Shown: positions 27,597 through 38,692 of the stretch, in pieces
Numbering within the stretch: the first letter of the stretch is position 1
How the letters are laid out: every line of letters starts with the position of its first letter
Assembly: GCA_018240405.1 (NCBI GenBank)
Contig: JAFEFW010000641.1
Coordinates: 1 to 64,000, forward strand
Origin: Pseudomonadota bacterium
GTDB lineage: Bacteria > Pseudomonadota > Alphaproteobacteria > Acetobacterales > Acetobacteraceae
Direction of reading: 5' to 3'
DNA: 64,000 nucleotides
Notes under the pieces: generated by a model
Told to the model about the DNA's origin: nothing
What the model saw: only the letters and a program-made list of their open reading frames with translations
The model's database searches: none
Translations under genes and position numbers: made by a program

Positions 27597-27881
27597 ATGC
27601 CATCCGCCTTCTCCGCCTTACTGGTTGTGGTGGTCATCCTTTCGCTGCCCGCCTATCTCGTACTCCAGCCAGTTGCGACGATCCGGCTGGAAGGGCGTTG
27701 GCGCGTGGCGTCGCTGGCGCCGTTGCTGCTGATGCTGCCGGCCGCGGGATTCAGCCTGTACGCCCTGGCGCAGAGTTCCAACCTGTGGCCGATGACCCTG
27801 ATCCTGTCGGCGCCCTTCGGAGCCGTGTATCTGATCGTGCTGCTGGCCGTGCACCACGCCCGCACCGGCAGCCGTGACTGA
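27597..27881 (+). CDS. small three-helix membrane protein
   Basis: 94 residues, nearly all hydrophobic: helices at about 5-27, 38-60 and 65-87, with a short charged tail (HHARTGSRD). GGTGAT lies 5 nt before the ATG. It resembles the many short unannotated inner-membrane proteins of alphaproteobacteria; I recognise no family. It stands alone, converging on the TPP-enzyme gene only 27 bp away, and is divergent from the large hybrid kinase. Confidence 0.65.
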   Translation: MPSAFSALLVVVVILSLPAYLVLQPVATIRLEGRWRVASLAPLLLMLPAAGFSLYALAQSSNLWPMTLILSAPFGAVYLIVLLAVHHARTGSRD

Positions 27882-27908
27882 GGCTGCCGGCCGGATTCCC
27901 AGATAGCC

Positions 27909-29597
27909 TCAGTGCTGACCGGTTTCGAAGGCGTAGAACTCGCTCATGAATGGCGCCGCGACATCGGCATTGAGCTTGACGTCCAGCAGCACCGGCCCTT
28001 CCGGATTGCGCAGCAGCGGCGCGGCATCCTGCAGGTCCTGCAAGGTGCGGATGGTGCGCGCCTCGAAGCCGAACGCCGCCGCGACCGGGGCGAAATCGAC
28101 GTCGGGGAACACCGATTTCTGCTCCGGCAGGCTGCGCATGCGCAGGAAGTGCAATTCGGCGCCGTAGGCGCAGTCGTTCATGACAATGATGACCAGCGGG
28201 ATGTCCTCCCGCACCACCGTCTCCAGCTCGCCCAGCGTCATCAGGAAGCCGCCGTCGCCGATAATCAGGAACGTCGGAATATCGGGGCGTCCCTTGGCAA
28301 CACCCATGGCCGCGCCGATGCCAAGGCCGATGGAGGCGAACTCGCTGGTCATCTTGAAGTGGCCGGGGCCGGGAACGGAGATATACGGCAGCACACCCAG
28401 GAAGTTGCCGGCGTCGTAGACGACATTCTTCTGCTCCGGCATCAGCGTGTTCAGCGTGGCGCCGACGCTGCGCATGTCCACGGTGCGTGGCGTGTTCGCC
28501 GGCTGGAAATCCTTGCCGATGTCGTAGGCCGCCAGCGCCTGCTTGGTTGCCTCGGATCGGAACGGCTTCTCGGCGTTCGAGCCCGGCGGGAGCGCGGCCA
28601 GGATGCCCTCGGCCGCCAGCTTCGCGTCACCGACGATGGCAACATCGGCGCTGGTGTAGCGGCCGATATTTGCCCGGCTGGCATCGACATGGATCAGCGG
28701 CACCGGCGGCAGCGACTGGCCGAAGCTCATGGTGAGGAAATTCAGCCCGGCGCCGAAGACGATGGCGCAGTCCGCCTGGTCCACCATGCGCCGTGCCATG
28801 GAGTGCGAAAAGGAGCCGAGGATGCCCAGGTTATACGGGTTGCCGCGGAACATGTCCTTGCCCTTGGCGGTGGTGATCAGCAGCGCGCCGGTACGCTCCG
28901 CCAGCGCCTCGATGGCTTCCTTCGCTCCGGCCAGGTGCGCCCCGCGGCCGGCGACGATGATCGGCTTGCTGGCGCCGCGCAGCAGTTCCGCCGCCGCGGT
29001 GATGGATTGCGGGCGGGGCGCAACCGGCTTGCGCGGCGGCGTGGCGATGGAGATCGACGAGCCGTCGGTCTCGATCTGCTGATGCTGCACATTTGTTGGC
29101 AGCAGGAACGCGGCGGTGTTGCCGGTTTCCGCATAGGCAATGGCGTCGGCGAGGGCAGAGCGTGCGGCGCCACCCGAGGTGGCCACAAAGGTGCGCAGCC
29201 CGGCCGATTGCAGCACGCCGACGGCGTTGAAGCCCTTGTAGTCGGGACCAATCGGGTTCGGCGCGCCGGTCGGCTGCGCCTGCTCGCCGTAGATGATCAG
29301 CAGCTTGGAGCCGGTGCGGCTGGCGAAGGTGGCGGCGTGCAGCCCGTTTGCCGTCGCCGGTCCGCGGCCGATGATGGCAACGCCCAGCTTGCCGGTGGCG
29401 AAGGCGTATCCGTCTGCCATGGCAATGGCCTGGTTCTCGTGCCGTGCGCCGTGGAAGGCGATGCCGAGGCCGTCGAGCGCGATGCAGAACACGGCCGTAT
29501 CGTCGCTCATGAGTCCGAATACGGTGTCGATACCGAGGGACTTCAGGTCCTCGGCCACGCCCTCATGCGCCTGGATGGTGCGGCTGATGCTGTCCAT
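27909..29597 (-). CDS. acetolactate-synthase-like TPP-dependent enzyme
   Basis: 562 residues from the ATG at 29597, which has GGGGAGGAA just upstream; a longer reading to 29654 lacks a ribosome site. Three-domain TPP enzyme. The PYR domain has the catalytic Glu in GARHENQAIAMADGYA (~48-52), so it is not glyoxylate carboligase, which lacks that Glu. The central domain has IIVAGRGAHLAGA. The PP domain has the TPP motif IIGDGGFLMTLGELETVVRE ending with MNDCAYGAE. Family members act as acetolactate synthases, 2-oxoacid decarboxylases or related carboligases; the substrate cannot be read here. Divergent from the lyase-aconitase operon across a 122-bp shared promoter region. Confidence 0.9.
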   Translation of the reverse strand: MDSISRTIQAHEGVAEDLKSLGIDTVFGLMSDDTAVFCIALDGLGIAFHGARHENQAIAMADGYAFATGKLGVAIIGRGPATANGLHAATFASRTGSKLLIIYGEQAQPTGAPNPIGPDYKGFNAVGVLQSAGLRTFVATSGGAARSALADAIAYAETGNTAAFLLPTNVQHQQIETDGSSISIATPPRKPVAPRPQSITAAAELLRGASKPIIVAGRGAHLAGAKEAIEALAERTGALLITTAKGKDMFRGNPYNLGILGSFSHSMARRMVDQADCAIVFGAGLNFLTMSFGQSLPPVPLIHVDASRANIGRYTSADVAIVGDAKLAAEGILAALPPGSNAEKPFRSEATKQALAAYDIGKDFQPANTPRTVDMRSVGATLNTLMPEQKNVVYDAGNFLGVLPYISVPGPGHFKMTSEFASIGLGIGAAMGVAKGRPDIPTFLIIGDGGFLMTLGELETVVREDIPLVIIVMNDCAYGAELHFLRMRSLPEQKSVFPDVDFAPVAAAFGFEARTIRTLQDLQDAAPLLRNPEGPVLLDVKLNADVAAPFMSEFYAFETGQH

Positions 29598-29629
29598 GGG
29601 TTCCTCCCCGTTGTTTCTGGCCGTGAGCG

Positions 29630-29654
29630 TTGCACTGGTTCGGGCGAGGTGCAA
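29630..29654. promoter_or_regulatory. operator-like inverted repeat in divergent promoter region
   Basis: TTGCAC (29630-29635) and GTGCAA (29649-29654) are perfect reverse complements 13 bp apart, midway between the TPP-enzyme gene and the lyase gene. Spacing and symmetry suit a dimeric regulator controlling both directions. No regulator gene lies in this locus. Confidence 0.35.
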
Positions 29655-29719
29655 TCGACACCGGCGCGGTGGAGCCGCATCATGGCCAGCGAAATACGTC
29701 CAGGAACGGGAGCGCGCCC

Positions 29720-30624
29720 ATGACCGCCATCGCCGAATCCCCCGGCCGCCGGCTGCGGAAATTGATGGAGGAGTCCGGCATCTGCATCTGCCCCGGCGTC
29801 TACGATGGCTTCAGTGTCCGGCTGGTGGAGATGATGGGTTACAAGACGGCCTCGATTTCCGGCGCCGGGCTGAGTGAGTCCAAGCTGGGCTGGGCCGATG
29901 TCGGCATCATGGGCTACGAGGAGAACGTGCACGCCTCCGGCCTGCTGGCCGCCTGCACGTCAATGCCGCTGAGCGCTGACGGCGACACTGGTTACGGCAA
30001 CGCGATGAACGTCTACTTCACCGTGCAGGGCTTCGAACGCGCCGGGATCGCCTGCCTGATGATCGAGGACCAGGTCTGGCCGAAGCGCTGCGGCCACATG
30101 GAGGGCAAGCAGGTCATTTCGGCCGAAGAAGGCGTCGAGAAGATCCAGGCGGCGTCCGAGGCGCGCCGTGACCCGGACTTCATGATCAAGGCGCGCACCG
30201 ATGCCACCGCGATCCACGGCGTCAGCGAGGCGATCCGCCGCCTGAACCTGTATGCTGAAGCCGGCGCCGATCTGCTGTTTGCCGACGCGCTGCTGTCCGC
30301 CGAAGACATCGCCACGGTGGCGCGCAACGTGTCCAAGCCGCTGGCCGTCAACATGGGTTTCGGCATCCGCCAGCGCCCCACCACCCCGCTGCTGTCCGCC
30401 CGGCAACTGGAGGACATGGGGGTGAAGGTCGTATCGTATCCAAGGATGCTGACCTCGGCGGCAATCCAGGGCATGAAGAACGCGCTGGCGGTGCTGAACC
30501 AGTCGATCGAAGAGGGCAGGGTGATCGACCGCCCCGACCTGCTGGTGCCGTTCGATGAACTCAACACGCTGATGGGGCTGCCGCGGATCAAGGAGCTTGA
30601 GACGCGCTTCGTGCGGACGCGCCG

Positions 30625-30628
<4 letters not shown>
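29720..30628 (+). CDS. isocitrate lyase/PEP mutase superfamily lyase
   Basis: 302 residues from ATG 29720; upstream in-frame starts overlap the promoter region. Beta-barrel lyase with metal site DGDTGYGNAMNV and catalytic loop EDQVWPKRCGH. KRCGH is the lyase form, as in isocitrate and methylisocitrate lyases; PEP mutases carry a different loop. Length matches PrpB-type methylisocitrate lyase or 2,3-dimethylmalate/oxaloacetate-type lyases. Expected reaction: retro-aldol cleavage of a 2-substituted malate giving pyruvate or glyoxylate. Its stop overlaps the aconitase start (ATGA), tying it to a hydratase that could make its substrate. Confidence 0.9.
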
Positions 30629-33272
<2,644 letters not shown>

Positions 33273-33276
<4 letters not shown>

Positions 33277-34283
33277 CATCCTGTCTGACCCGCCGCCATG
33301 TACTGGGCGGCGCCGCGGCCGCGGCTTGGGCCTCCGGCGCCAAGGCCGAAACGAACCAGCTTCGCATATCCTACGGTTACAGCACGGGCTACCTGCCGCT
33401 GATGGTGATGCGCGACCAGCGCCTGATTGAAAAGCATGCGGCGAACGCCGGCCTTGGCAACGTCGCGGTGTCCTGGCAGATCGTTGATGGCGGCAACAAT
33501 ACCAACGATGCGATGCTGGCCGGGGCACTGGATATCGCAGGCCTCGGCATCCCCGGCTACTGCGTGCTGCGCGATCGCACGCGTGGCCGCAAGCAGGAGG
33601 TGATCGGCGTCACCGCGCTCAACACCGGGGCGCAGTGGCTGAACACGATCGAGCCGCGGATCAAAACGCTGGCAGACTATACGCCGAAGGACCGGATCGC
33701 GATGCCGGGCATCAAGACGTCCTTTGCCGCGATCGCCCTGCAGATGTGCGTCGCGAAGCAGTTCGGCATCGACAACTATGCGAAGCTGGATCCGATGACC
33801 GTCGGCATCCCCCATCCGGATGCCTATGCCGCCATGATGTCCGGCAAGACCGAGATCACCTCGCACTTCGCCTCGGCGCCGTTCTCCTACATGGAGTTGA
33901 AGAATCCGGCCGTTCACCGGGTGCTGAGCACCGGCGAAGTGTTTGGACCGATGAGCATCCTGATGACGATGGCGCAACGCCAGTTTACCGACGCCAATCC
34001 GGGCCTGATACAAGCCTTCCTTGACGCGCAGGAGGAAGCCAACGCCTTCATTAAGGCGGATCCCGATGGTGCGGCGGCGGCGTATACGCGCGTCAGCGGC
34101 ACTAAGACACCGGCCGCGGAAGTCCTGCAGATCCTTGCCGACCCGGAAAACGGTTTCAACGTCGCGCCGACGGCGAGCCTGGCCTACGCGCGGTTCCTGG
34201 CTGACATCGGCACGATCAAGGAAAGGCCCGCCGCATGGACGGAGCTGTTCCTGCCAGTCCTGAAGGACCGGTCCGGAAGCTGA
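33273..34283 (+). CDS. ABC-type substrate-binding protein (SsuA/NMT1-like)
   Basis: 336 residues from ATG 33273, overlapping the aconitase stop by ATGA. N-terminal Tat-like signal (LTRRHVLGGAAAAAWASGAKA, cleavage after AKA). The mature part begins LRISYGYSTGYLPLMVMRDQ, as in periplasmic proteins for nitrate, sulfonates or thiamine precursors. It continues with the AGALDIAGLGIPGY segment typical of the fold. No permease or ATPase follows: after the stop comes a long palindrome and a convergent gene. Co-translation with the lyase and aconitase suggests it binds the compound they degrade, or a precursor; the ligand is unknown. Confidence 0.88.
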
Positions 34284-34313
34284 AGCGGAGCGCCGATGCG
34301 CCGACCATCACCC

Positions 34314-34350
34314 GCTCGTCATGGCCCGGATGAGCCGAACCATGACGAGC
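34314..34350. terminator. perfect 11-bp inverted repeat between convergent genes (REP-like)
   Basis: Arms GCTCGTCATGG (34314-34324) and CCATGACGAGC (34340-34350), with a 15-nt spacer. It lies between the binding-protein stop and the opposing epimerase stop, so it is well placed as a bidirectional terminator. No T-run. Its CGTCATGGCC head is shared with the palindrome near 23.37 kb, hinting at a dispersed REP-type element. Confidence 0.6.
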
Positions 34351-34398
34351 ATGGGTTACCGTCAACGCTTCATGCGCTCGATATGACCGCGACGTGTC

Positions 34399-35334
34399 CT
34401 AAGCTTTTATCAGCGGCAGACCCTCGGCGGCGCGCACCTCATTGATGATCTGCAGCACCCGTTCCGGATACGCCCGGTACTGTACGCCGAACTCCTCCAC
34501 CAGGCGGCGATTGTCGATCAGGTAGTTGCCGGAGCTTTCCTTGCCGCCGGTCTCCTTTTCGAACGTGATCTTCGCGTCCGGCAGGTAGCCACGGACCAGT
34601 TTTGCGATATCGCTCAGGCTGATGGCAGTGCCGCCGGAGTTGTAGATGCTATGCGCCGGCTTGTCCTTCAGCAGCACGCGCACAAACACCTCGGCGATGT
34701 CGTCGACATGGATCGGGCAACGCATCGCATCGGCAAAGGGGAAAGTAATCGGATTGCCGCGCGCGGGCTGCGTAATGATGTTCACGTGGTCCACCGATCC
34801 GCGCACCTTGTCCGGCCCCGTAACGTTCGCCGGCCGCACGCCGGTGATCGTCATGCCGTATTTACGGTTGTAATCCTCTGCCTGGAACTCGTTGAACCGC
34901 TTGTGCTGGGCATACTGATAATCGCCGTATTGCAGGTCGTCCTCGGTCACCGCACGGTCGCCAAAATGCTTCTGCTGACCGCTGACGGCGAGTGAACTGG
35001 CGTAGACGACGCGGTTGACGCCGCACAGGCGCGCCGCCTCGAAGCAGTTGTCCATGCCGATGATGTTCAGCTTGGTGGCGAAATGCGGCGGATGGTCGCC
35101 GAGGAAATACGAAAGATTCAGGATCCGCGACGGCTTCGTCGTCGCGGTCACCGCCATGACGTCGTCGAACTGCGTGACGTCGCCGCGCAGCACCTTCACC
35201 TGCTTGCCCAGGTCATCGAACCGGGCGGCGCCGGGGTTGATGTCGACACAGACGATTTCCTCCCCGCGATTGGCGAGCAGCCGGATGACCCGCAGGCCGA
35301 TGAAGCCGGTGCCACCGAGAACCAGAATGGACAT
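34399..35334 (-). CDS. NAD-dependent epimerase/dehydratase (extended SDR)
   Basis: 311 residues from ATG 35334 with GGAGGGA upstream; 14 residues longer if read from 35376. Rossmann motif GGTGFIGLRVIRLL at the start, Asp at the end of beta-2 (CVDINPG), and the extended-SDR catalytic signature with Tyr/Lys in DYQYAQHKRFNE. Ser is in YASSLAVSG. A C-terminal substrate domain follows (IYNSGGTAISLSDIAKLV). Such enzymes epimerise or dehydrate sugar nucleotides, or reduce other carbonyls. It is the last gene of a minus-strand run with two acyl-CoA dehydrogenases, starting 23 bp after the second one. In that setting a non-sugar substrate is plausible; the substrate is not decidable from sequence. Confidence 0.88.
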   Translation of the reverse strand: MSILVLGGTGFIGLRVIRLLANRGEEIVCVDINPGAARFDDLGKQVKVLRGDVTQFDDVMAVTATTKPSRILNLSYFLGDHPPHFATKLNIIGMDNCFEAARLCGVNRVVYASSLAVSGQQKHFGDRAVTEDDLQYGDYQYAQHKRFNEFQAEDYNRKYGMTITGVRPANVTGPDKVRGSVDHVNIITQPARGNPITFPFADAMRCPIHVDDIAEVFVRVLLKDKPAHSIYNSGGTAISLSDIAKLVRGYLPDAKITFEKETGGKESSGNYLIDNRRLVEEFGVQYRAYPERVLQIINEVRAAEGLPLIKA

Positions 35335-35357
35335 GGTCGTTCCCTCCTTGCTGTTTG

Positions 35358-36455
35358 TTACGCGTGCAGTTTCCAACCTTGCAGCTCGGCCGCCTCTTCG
35401 CGGCAGCGTTCCGGACCGCCAAGGATCTGCCGATTGAAGGCGATGCGCTTGAACCAGTAGTGCAGCCCTAGAAGATCCGTAAAGCCCATGCCACCATGCG
35501 CCTCGGTGGTAATGCGCGCCACGTCGCGTGCCACGTCGCTAACGTGCGCCTTGGTTTGGCAGGCGGTCAGGCGCGCCTCGTCCGGCAGCGAGTCCTGCGC
35601 ATAGGCAGCATACCAGACCATGCCTCGGCACGGTTCCAGCGTGGTGACGCAGTCCACCAGCATGTATTTCACGCCCTGGAAGCTGCCGATGACGCGGCCG
35701 AACTGCACGCGCTCCTTGGCGAACGCCACGGCGGCATCCAGCATGCGCTGCGCCGCGCCGACCGTATCGGCGGCGAGGATGACGCGACCGGCATCCAGCA
35801 CGCGGCGAGCGGCGGCCAGCGGCGCATTGGCGGCATCCAGCCGCTCCGCTGGCGCGGCGTCAAAGCTGATGTCACTGACCGGCCGGGTGCGGTCCAGGCT
35901 GCGGTGCATGGTCGTGGCGACACCGCCACCGTCGACTGCCACGACAGCCGCATGGCCGTCCGGCAGATAGACCAGCACATGTGTGGCGGCGCCCGCATCC
36001 GCCACGCCAGTGACGCGGCCGGACAGCCGCCCGTTCTCCAGCCGCACCGATCCGCCGCCGGTCTGGCCGGCGAAGCCGGGCAGGGCGACGGCGAAGCGCG
36101 CCTCACCGGCGGCGATCAGCGGCAGGTATTCGTCCTGCAACGACGAGGAGGCACTGTTGATAAACGCCAGGCTCGCCATCACCACGCTGCCAAGATAGGG
36201 CAGGGGAGCCGCGGCATTGCCCAGCGCCTCGGCGGCAATGGCGGCGTCCAGCACGCCCAGGCCGGCGCCGCCGAACCGTTCCGGAACCACAAGCCCGTGC
36301 AGGCCAAGGTCCGCAGCGCCGCGCCACAGATCCTCGTCGTATCCGCTGCCCGACGCCGCCAGCGTGCGCAGGCGCTCCATCGGCAAGTTCTCCTTAAGGA
36401 ACGCGCGCAACGAATCGTCGAACTGACGCTGCTCCAGGCTAAGGCCGAAATCCAT
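35358..36455 (-). CDS. acyl-CoA dehydrogenase, short partner
   Basis: 365-residue flavoprotein of the acyl-CoA dehydrogenase fold. Helical N-terminal domain (LSLEQRQFDDSLRAFLKENLP, GAADLGLHGLVVPERFGGAGLG), beta middle domain, and a C-terminal helical domain with VQFGRVIGSFQGVKYMLVD and EAHGGMGFTDLLGLHYWFKR. The middle domain is divergent and shorter than in the companion gene, and I do not see the usual FAD-binding WITNG/WCQ..SEP segment. It begins 2 bp after the stop of the companion, so the two are surely coexpressed. The pattern fits heteromeric dehydrogenases in which one subunit is catalytic and the other lacks part of the FAD site. Confidence 0.9.
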   Translation of the reverse strand: MDFGLSLEQRQFDDSLRAFLKENLPMERLRTLAASGSGYDEDLWRGAADLGLHGLVVPERFGGAGLGVLDAAIAAEALGNAAAPLPYLGSVVMASLAFINSASSSLQDEYLPLIAAGEARFAVALPGFAGQTGGGSVRLENGRLSGRVTGVADAGAATHVLVYLPDGHAAVVAVDGGGVATTMHRSLDRTRPVSDISFDAAPAERLDAANAPLAAARRVLDAGRVILAADTVGAAQRMLDAAVAFAKERVQFGRVIGSFQGVKYMLVDCVTTLEPCRGMVWYAAYAQDSLPDEARLTACQTKAHVSDVARDVARITTEAHGGMGFTDLLGLHYWFKRIAFNRQILGGPERCREEAAELQGWKLHA

Positions 36456-36457
36456 CG

Positions 36458-37681
36458 TCAGCGTCCCCCGATCACCGCGGCGGTTTGCACCTTCGGCTCG
36501 CGCGGCAGGTCGAGGCCACGCTCACCAATGATATTCTTCTGGATGTTGTTCGATCCGCCACCGATCATCAGGCCGACATCGTACATGTAGTCGATGTTCC
36601 AGGTCGTTGCGTCGTCGGCTTCCGCGTCTTCGCCGATGTCCTCGAACGGCAGACCCGCCGCGCCTAGCGCATCCACCGCCAGGGACGACAGCCGCCATCC
36701 CAGCATGGTGCCACCGTATTTCACGATCATGCGCTTGATGCCGGAATCGATGCCCTGGGCGGCTTCGGTCAGCAGGCGCAGATTGTGCGCCTTCCACGCC
36801 ATCACCTCACCCTGCAGGCGCAGCAACCGGTCACGATATTCCGGTATTGCAATCAGCCTGACACCGTCGACCTCGGTAGTCTGCAGCAGCGTGATCAACT
36901 GCTCCAGCCGAGCGGCCATCTTGCCGGCGTCGCCGATCATCAGGCGCTCGTGCTTCAGGGTCACGTTGGCGACGAACCAACCCTTGCCGCGGCCCAGTAC
37001 GATCTGGCTTTCCGGAACTTTCACGTCGGTGAAGAACACTTCATTGAATTCGCTGCGTCCGGTCATCGTCTTCAGCGGCCGCCGTTCCAGCCCCGGCGAA
37101 TCCATGGACAGCAGCAGATACGACAACCCGTCGTGCTTCTTCGCCTCGGGTTCGGTGCGGCACAACAGGAACATCATGTCGGCGTAATGAGCGGAACTGG
37201 TCCAGATCTTCTGGCCGTTGACGATCCAGTAGCCGTCCTTCAGTTCCGCCTTGGTCTGCGCGTTCGCCAGGTCGCTCCCATTGCCGGGCTCCGAATAGCC
37301 CTGGCACCAGATCATGTCGCCGCGGATGGTCTTCTGGACATAAGCGCGCTTCTGTTCCTCGGTGCCGACTTCCAGCAGTGTGGGCACCAGCATGGAGATG
37401 CCCTGGTTGGTCAGCCCGGCGTAGACATTGGCCGCAGCGAACTCACCCGCGATGACCGCCGCCGCCATGACATCAGGTTCGGCGCCGAAGCCACCGTATT
37501 CCTTCGGGATCGTGCGGCCGGCGTAACCGTGCTCGACCAGGCGCTTCTGCCAGTCCAGCGTCTTCTGGTCCGGCCGCTTGCGGCCGCCGCCAACTTTCGG
37601 GGACAGGTGCCCGCATTGGGTGATGAACCCGCGGATTTCCGCCTGCAATTCGCGGTATGGCTCCGAGAGCGTCAGATCCAT
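36458..37681 (-). CDS. acyl-CoA dehydrogenase, long partner
   Basis: 407 residues; GGGAGGA precedes the ATG. Canonical middle-domain motifs: IWCQGYSEPGNGSDLANAQTKA and GYWIVNGQKIWTSSAHYADM. The C-terminal half has GWFVANVTLKHERLMIG and the flavin/active-site-like helix region WRLSSLAVDALGAAGLPFEDIG. Introduces a 2,3-double bond into an acyl-CoA with FAD as cofactor. First gene of the acd-acd-epimerase run and only 67 bp after the PP2C stop, so read-through from the PP2C gene is possible. The fatty-acyl or sterol-like side-chain substrate cannot be decided. Confidence 0.93.
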   Translation of the reverse strand: MDLTLSEPYRELQAEIRGFITQCGHLSPKVGGGRKRPDQKTLDWQKRLVEHGYAGRTIPKEYGGFGAEPDVMAAAVIAGEFAAANVYAGLTNQGISMLVPTLLEVGTEEQKRAYVQKTIRGDMIWCQGYSEPGNGSDLANAQTKAELKDGYWIVNGQKIWTSSAHYADMMFLLCRTEPEAKKHDGLSYLLLSMDSPGLERRPLKTMTGRSEFNEVFFTDVKVPESQIVLGRGKGWFVANVTLKHERLMIGDAGKMAARLEQLITLLQTTEVDGVRLIAIPEYRDRLLRLQGEVMAWKAHNLRLLTEAAQGIDSGIKRMIVKYGGTMLGWRLSSLAVDALGAAGLPFEDIGEDAEADDATTWNIDYMYDVGLMIGGGSNNIQKNIIGERGLDLPREPKVQTAAVIGGR

Positions 37682-37748
37682 AGCTTCCTCCCGTATCTGG
37701 TTGGAAGCAGTGTAGGCCGGGCTGCGGAATTGGGAAGCCGACGCCCGT

Positions 37749-38492
37749 TCAGCACTCCGCGTCAGCGACGCCGGTCACCTCAATCGCCACGGCGGTAACG
37801 TTGTCGCTGGCCTGCTGCACCAGGGCCGCATCGATCATCGCCTGTGTCGGCGCGGCTTGTGCGCCGGCGCGCAGCAGAGCGAGGATGTCCTTCTCCTCCA
37901 GAGCCTTGAACAGCCCGTCGGAGCAAAGCAGGAAGCGGTCGCCATTTCTTAGCCGGTCTGAAACATCATCCAGCACCAGGGTGTCGTCAGCACCTACCGC
38001 ACGCGTAATGATGTTGCCGTGCGGATGGCGATCAGCCTCCGCCGCGGTGATCGCGCCGGAGTCCAGAAGTTCCTGTACGACGCTATGATCATGCGTGATC
38101 TGGTGCATCCGCCCGTTACGCAACAAATAGGCACGGGAGTCGCCGGCCCATAAGCAGGCATACTGGGTATCACGCACCACCAGCGCCACCACGGTCGAGG
38201 CCATCATCACCGTCGGCCCGCGCGACTCGGCCAGCCGACGCAAGGCATTATGAGTCGTCAGGACAGCCGCGCGTACATGTGCCACCAGTTCGGAATCGTC
38301 GGCTCCGGCGGGCAGAGAATTCAGCGCCTGGCGCAACATCCCGGACGCAATCTCGCCGCCTTGATGGCCACCGGCACCGTCCGCAACCGCCCACACACCA
38401 AGGTCCGGGCGATCCACAAAGGCGTCCTGATTGACAGTCCGCTTCGCCCCCGGGTGCGTCGTTGCCCACGACACGACATGCGGCCGGCTCAT
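37749..38492 (-). CDS. PP2C-family Ser/Thr protein phosphatase
   Basis: 247 residues from the ATG at 38492, with GGAG 8 nt upstream. Bacterial PppA/PrpC-type PP2C with metal-site motifs KRTVNQDAF, WAVADGAGGHQGGE, LWAGDSRAYLLRNG, FLLCSDGLFK and SDNVTAVAIEV. The first motif reads NQD where most have NED. Cytosolic, no membrane segment. It would dephosphorylate targets of the Ser/Thr kinase encoded two genes upstream, with the FHA protein between them, the same trio as PpkA-PppA-Fha of type VI secretion. A palindrome lies just upstream, in its 5' leader. Confidence 0.92.
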   Translation of the reverse strand: MSRPHVVSWATTHPGAKRTVNQDAFVDRPDLGVWAVADGAGGHQGGEIASGMLRQALNSLPAGADDSELVAHVRAAVLTTHNALRRLAESRGPTVMMASTVVALVVRDTQYACLWAGDSRAYLLRNGRMHQITHDHSVVQELLDSGAITAAEADRHPHGNIITRAVGADDTLVLDDVSDRLRNGDRFLLCSDGLFKALEEKDILALLRAGAQAAPTQAMIDAALVQQASDNVTAVAIEVTGVADAEC

Positions 38493-38526
38493 GTCATCGC
38501 TCCAGAGCGTCCTTCCTGGTGTCCCC

Positions 38527-38561
38527 GGCACCCAGCGTAACAGACCTGTTACTCGGGTGCC
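38527..38561. promoter_or_regulatory. nested palindrome upstream of PP2C gene
   Basis: Inner perfect inverted repeat GTAACAG-AC-CTGTTAC (38537-38552), flanked by a second perfect pair GGCACCC (38527-38533) and GGGTGCC (38555-38561). The whole is a 35-bp two-tier palindrome 35-70 bp before the PP2C start and after the FHA gene stop. Reads equally as a dimer operator or as an RNA stem-loop; no T-run follows. Confidence 0.55.
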
Positions 38562-38692
38562 ATGGTCCGCTCATCCTGAATTTCAATATTGTAACGTTCT
38601 TGCGCCATGCCACAAGCGGCTGTCGCAGCATCTCGCCACGCCGTGGAAACCAGCTGCCAGCAAAGCGGCCACGACGCCCGATGCCGGGGCGA

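Noticed and set aside
27909-29597. TPP enzyme considered as glyoxylate carboligase
   Set aside because: The catalytic Glu in ARHEN is present, whereas glyoxylate carboligase lacks it.
27912-29723. 603-residue plus-strand open frame
   Set aside because: Antisense to the TPP enzyme over its whole length; the TPP motif is on the minus strand.
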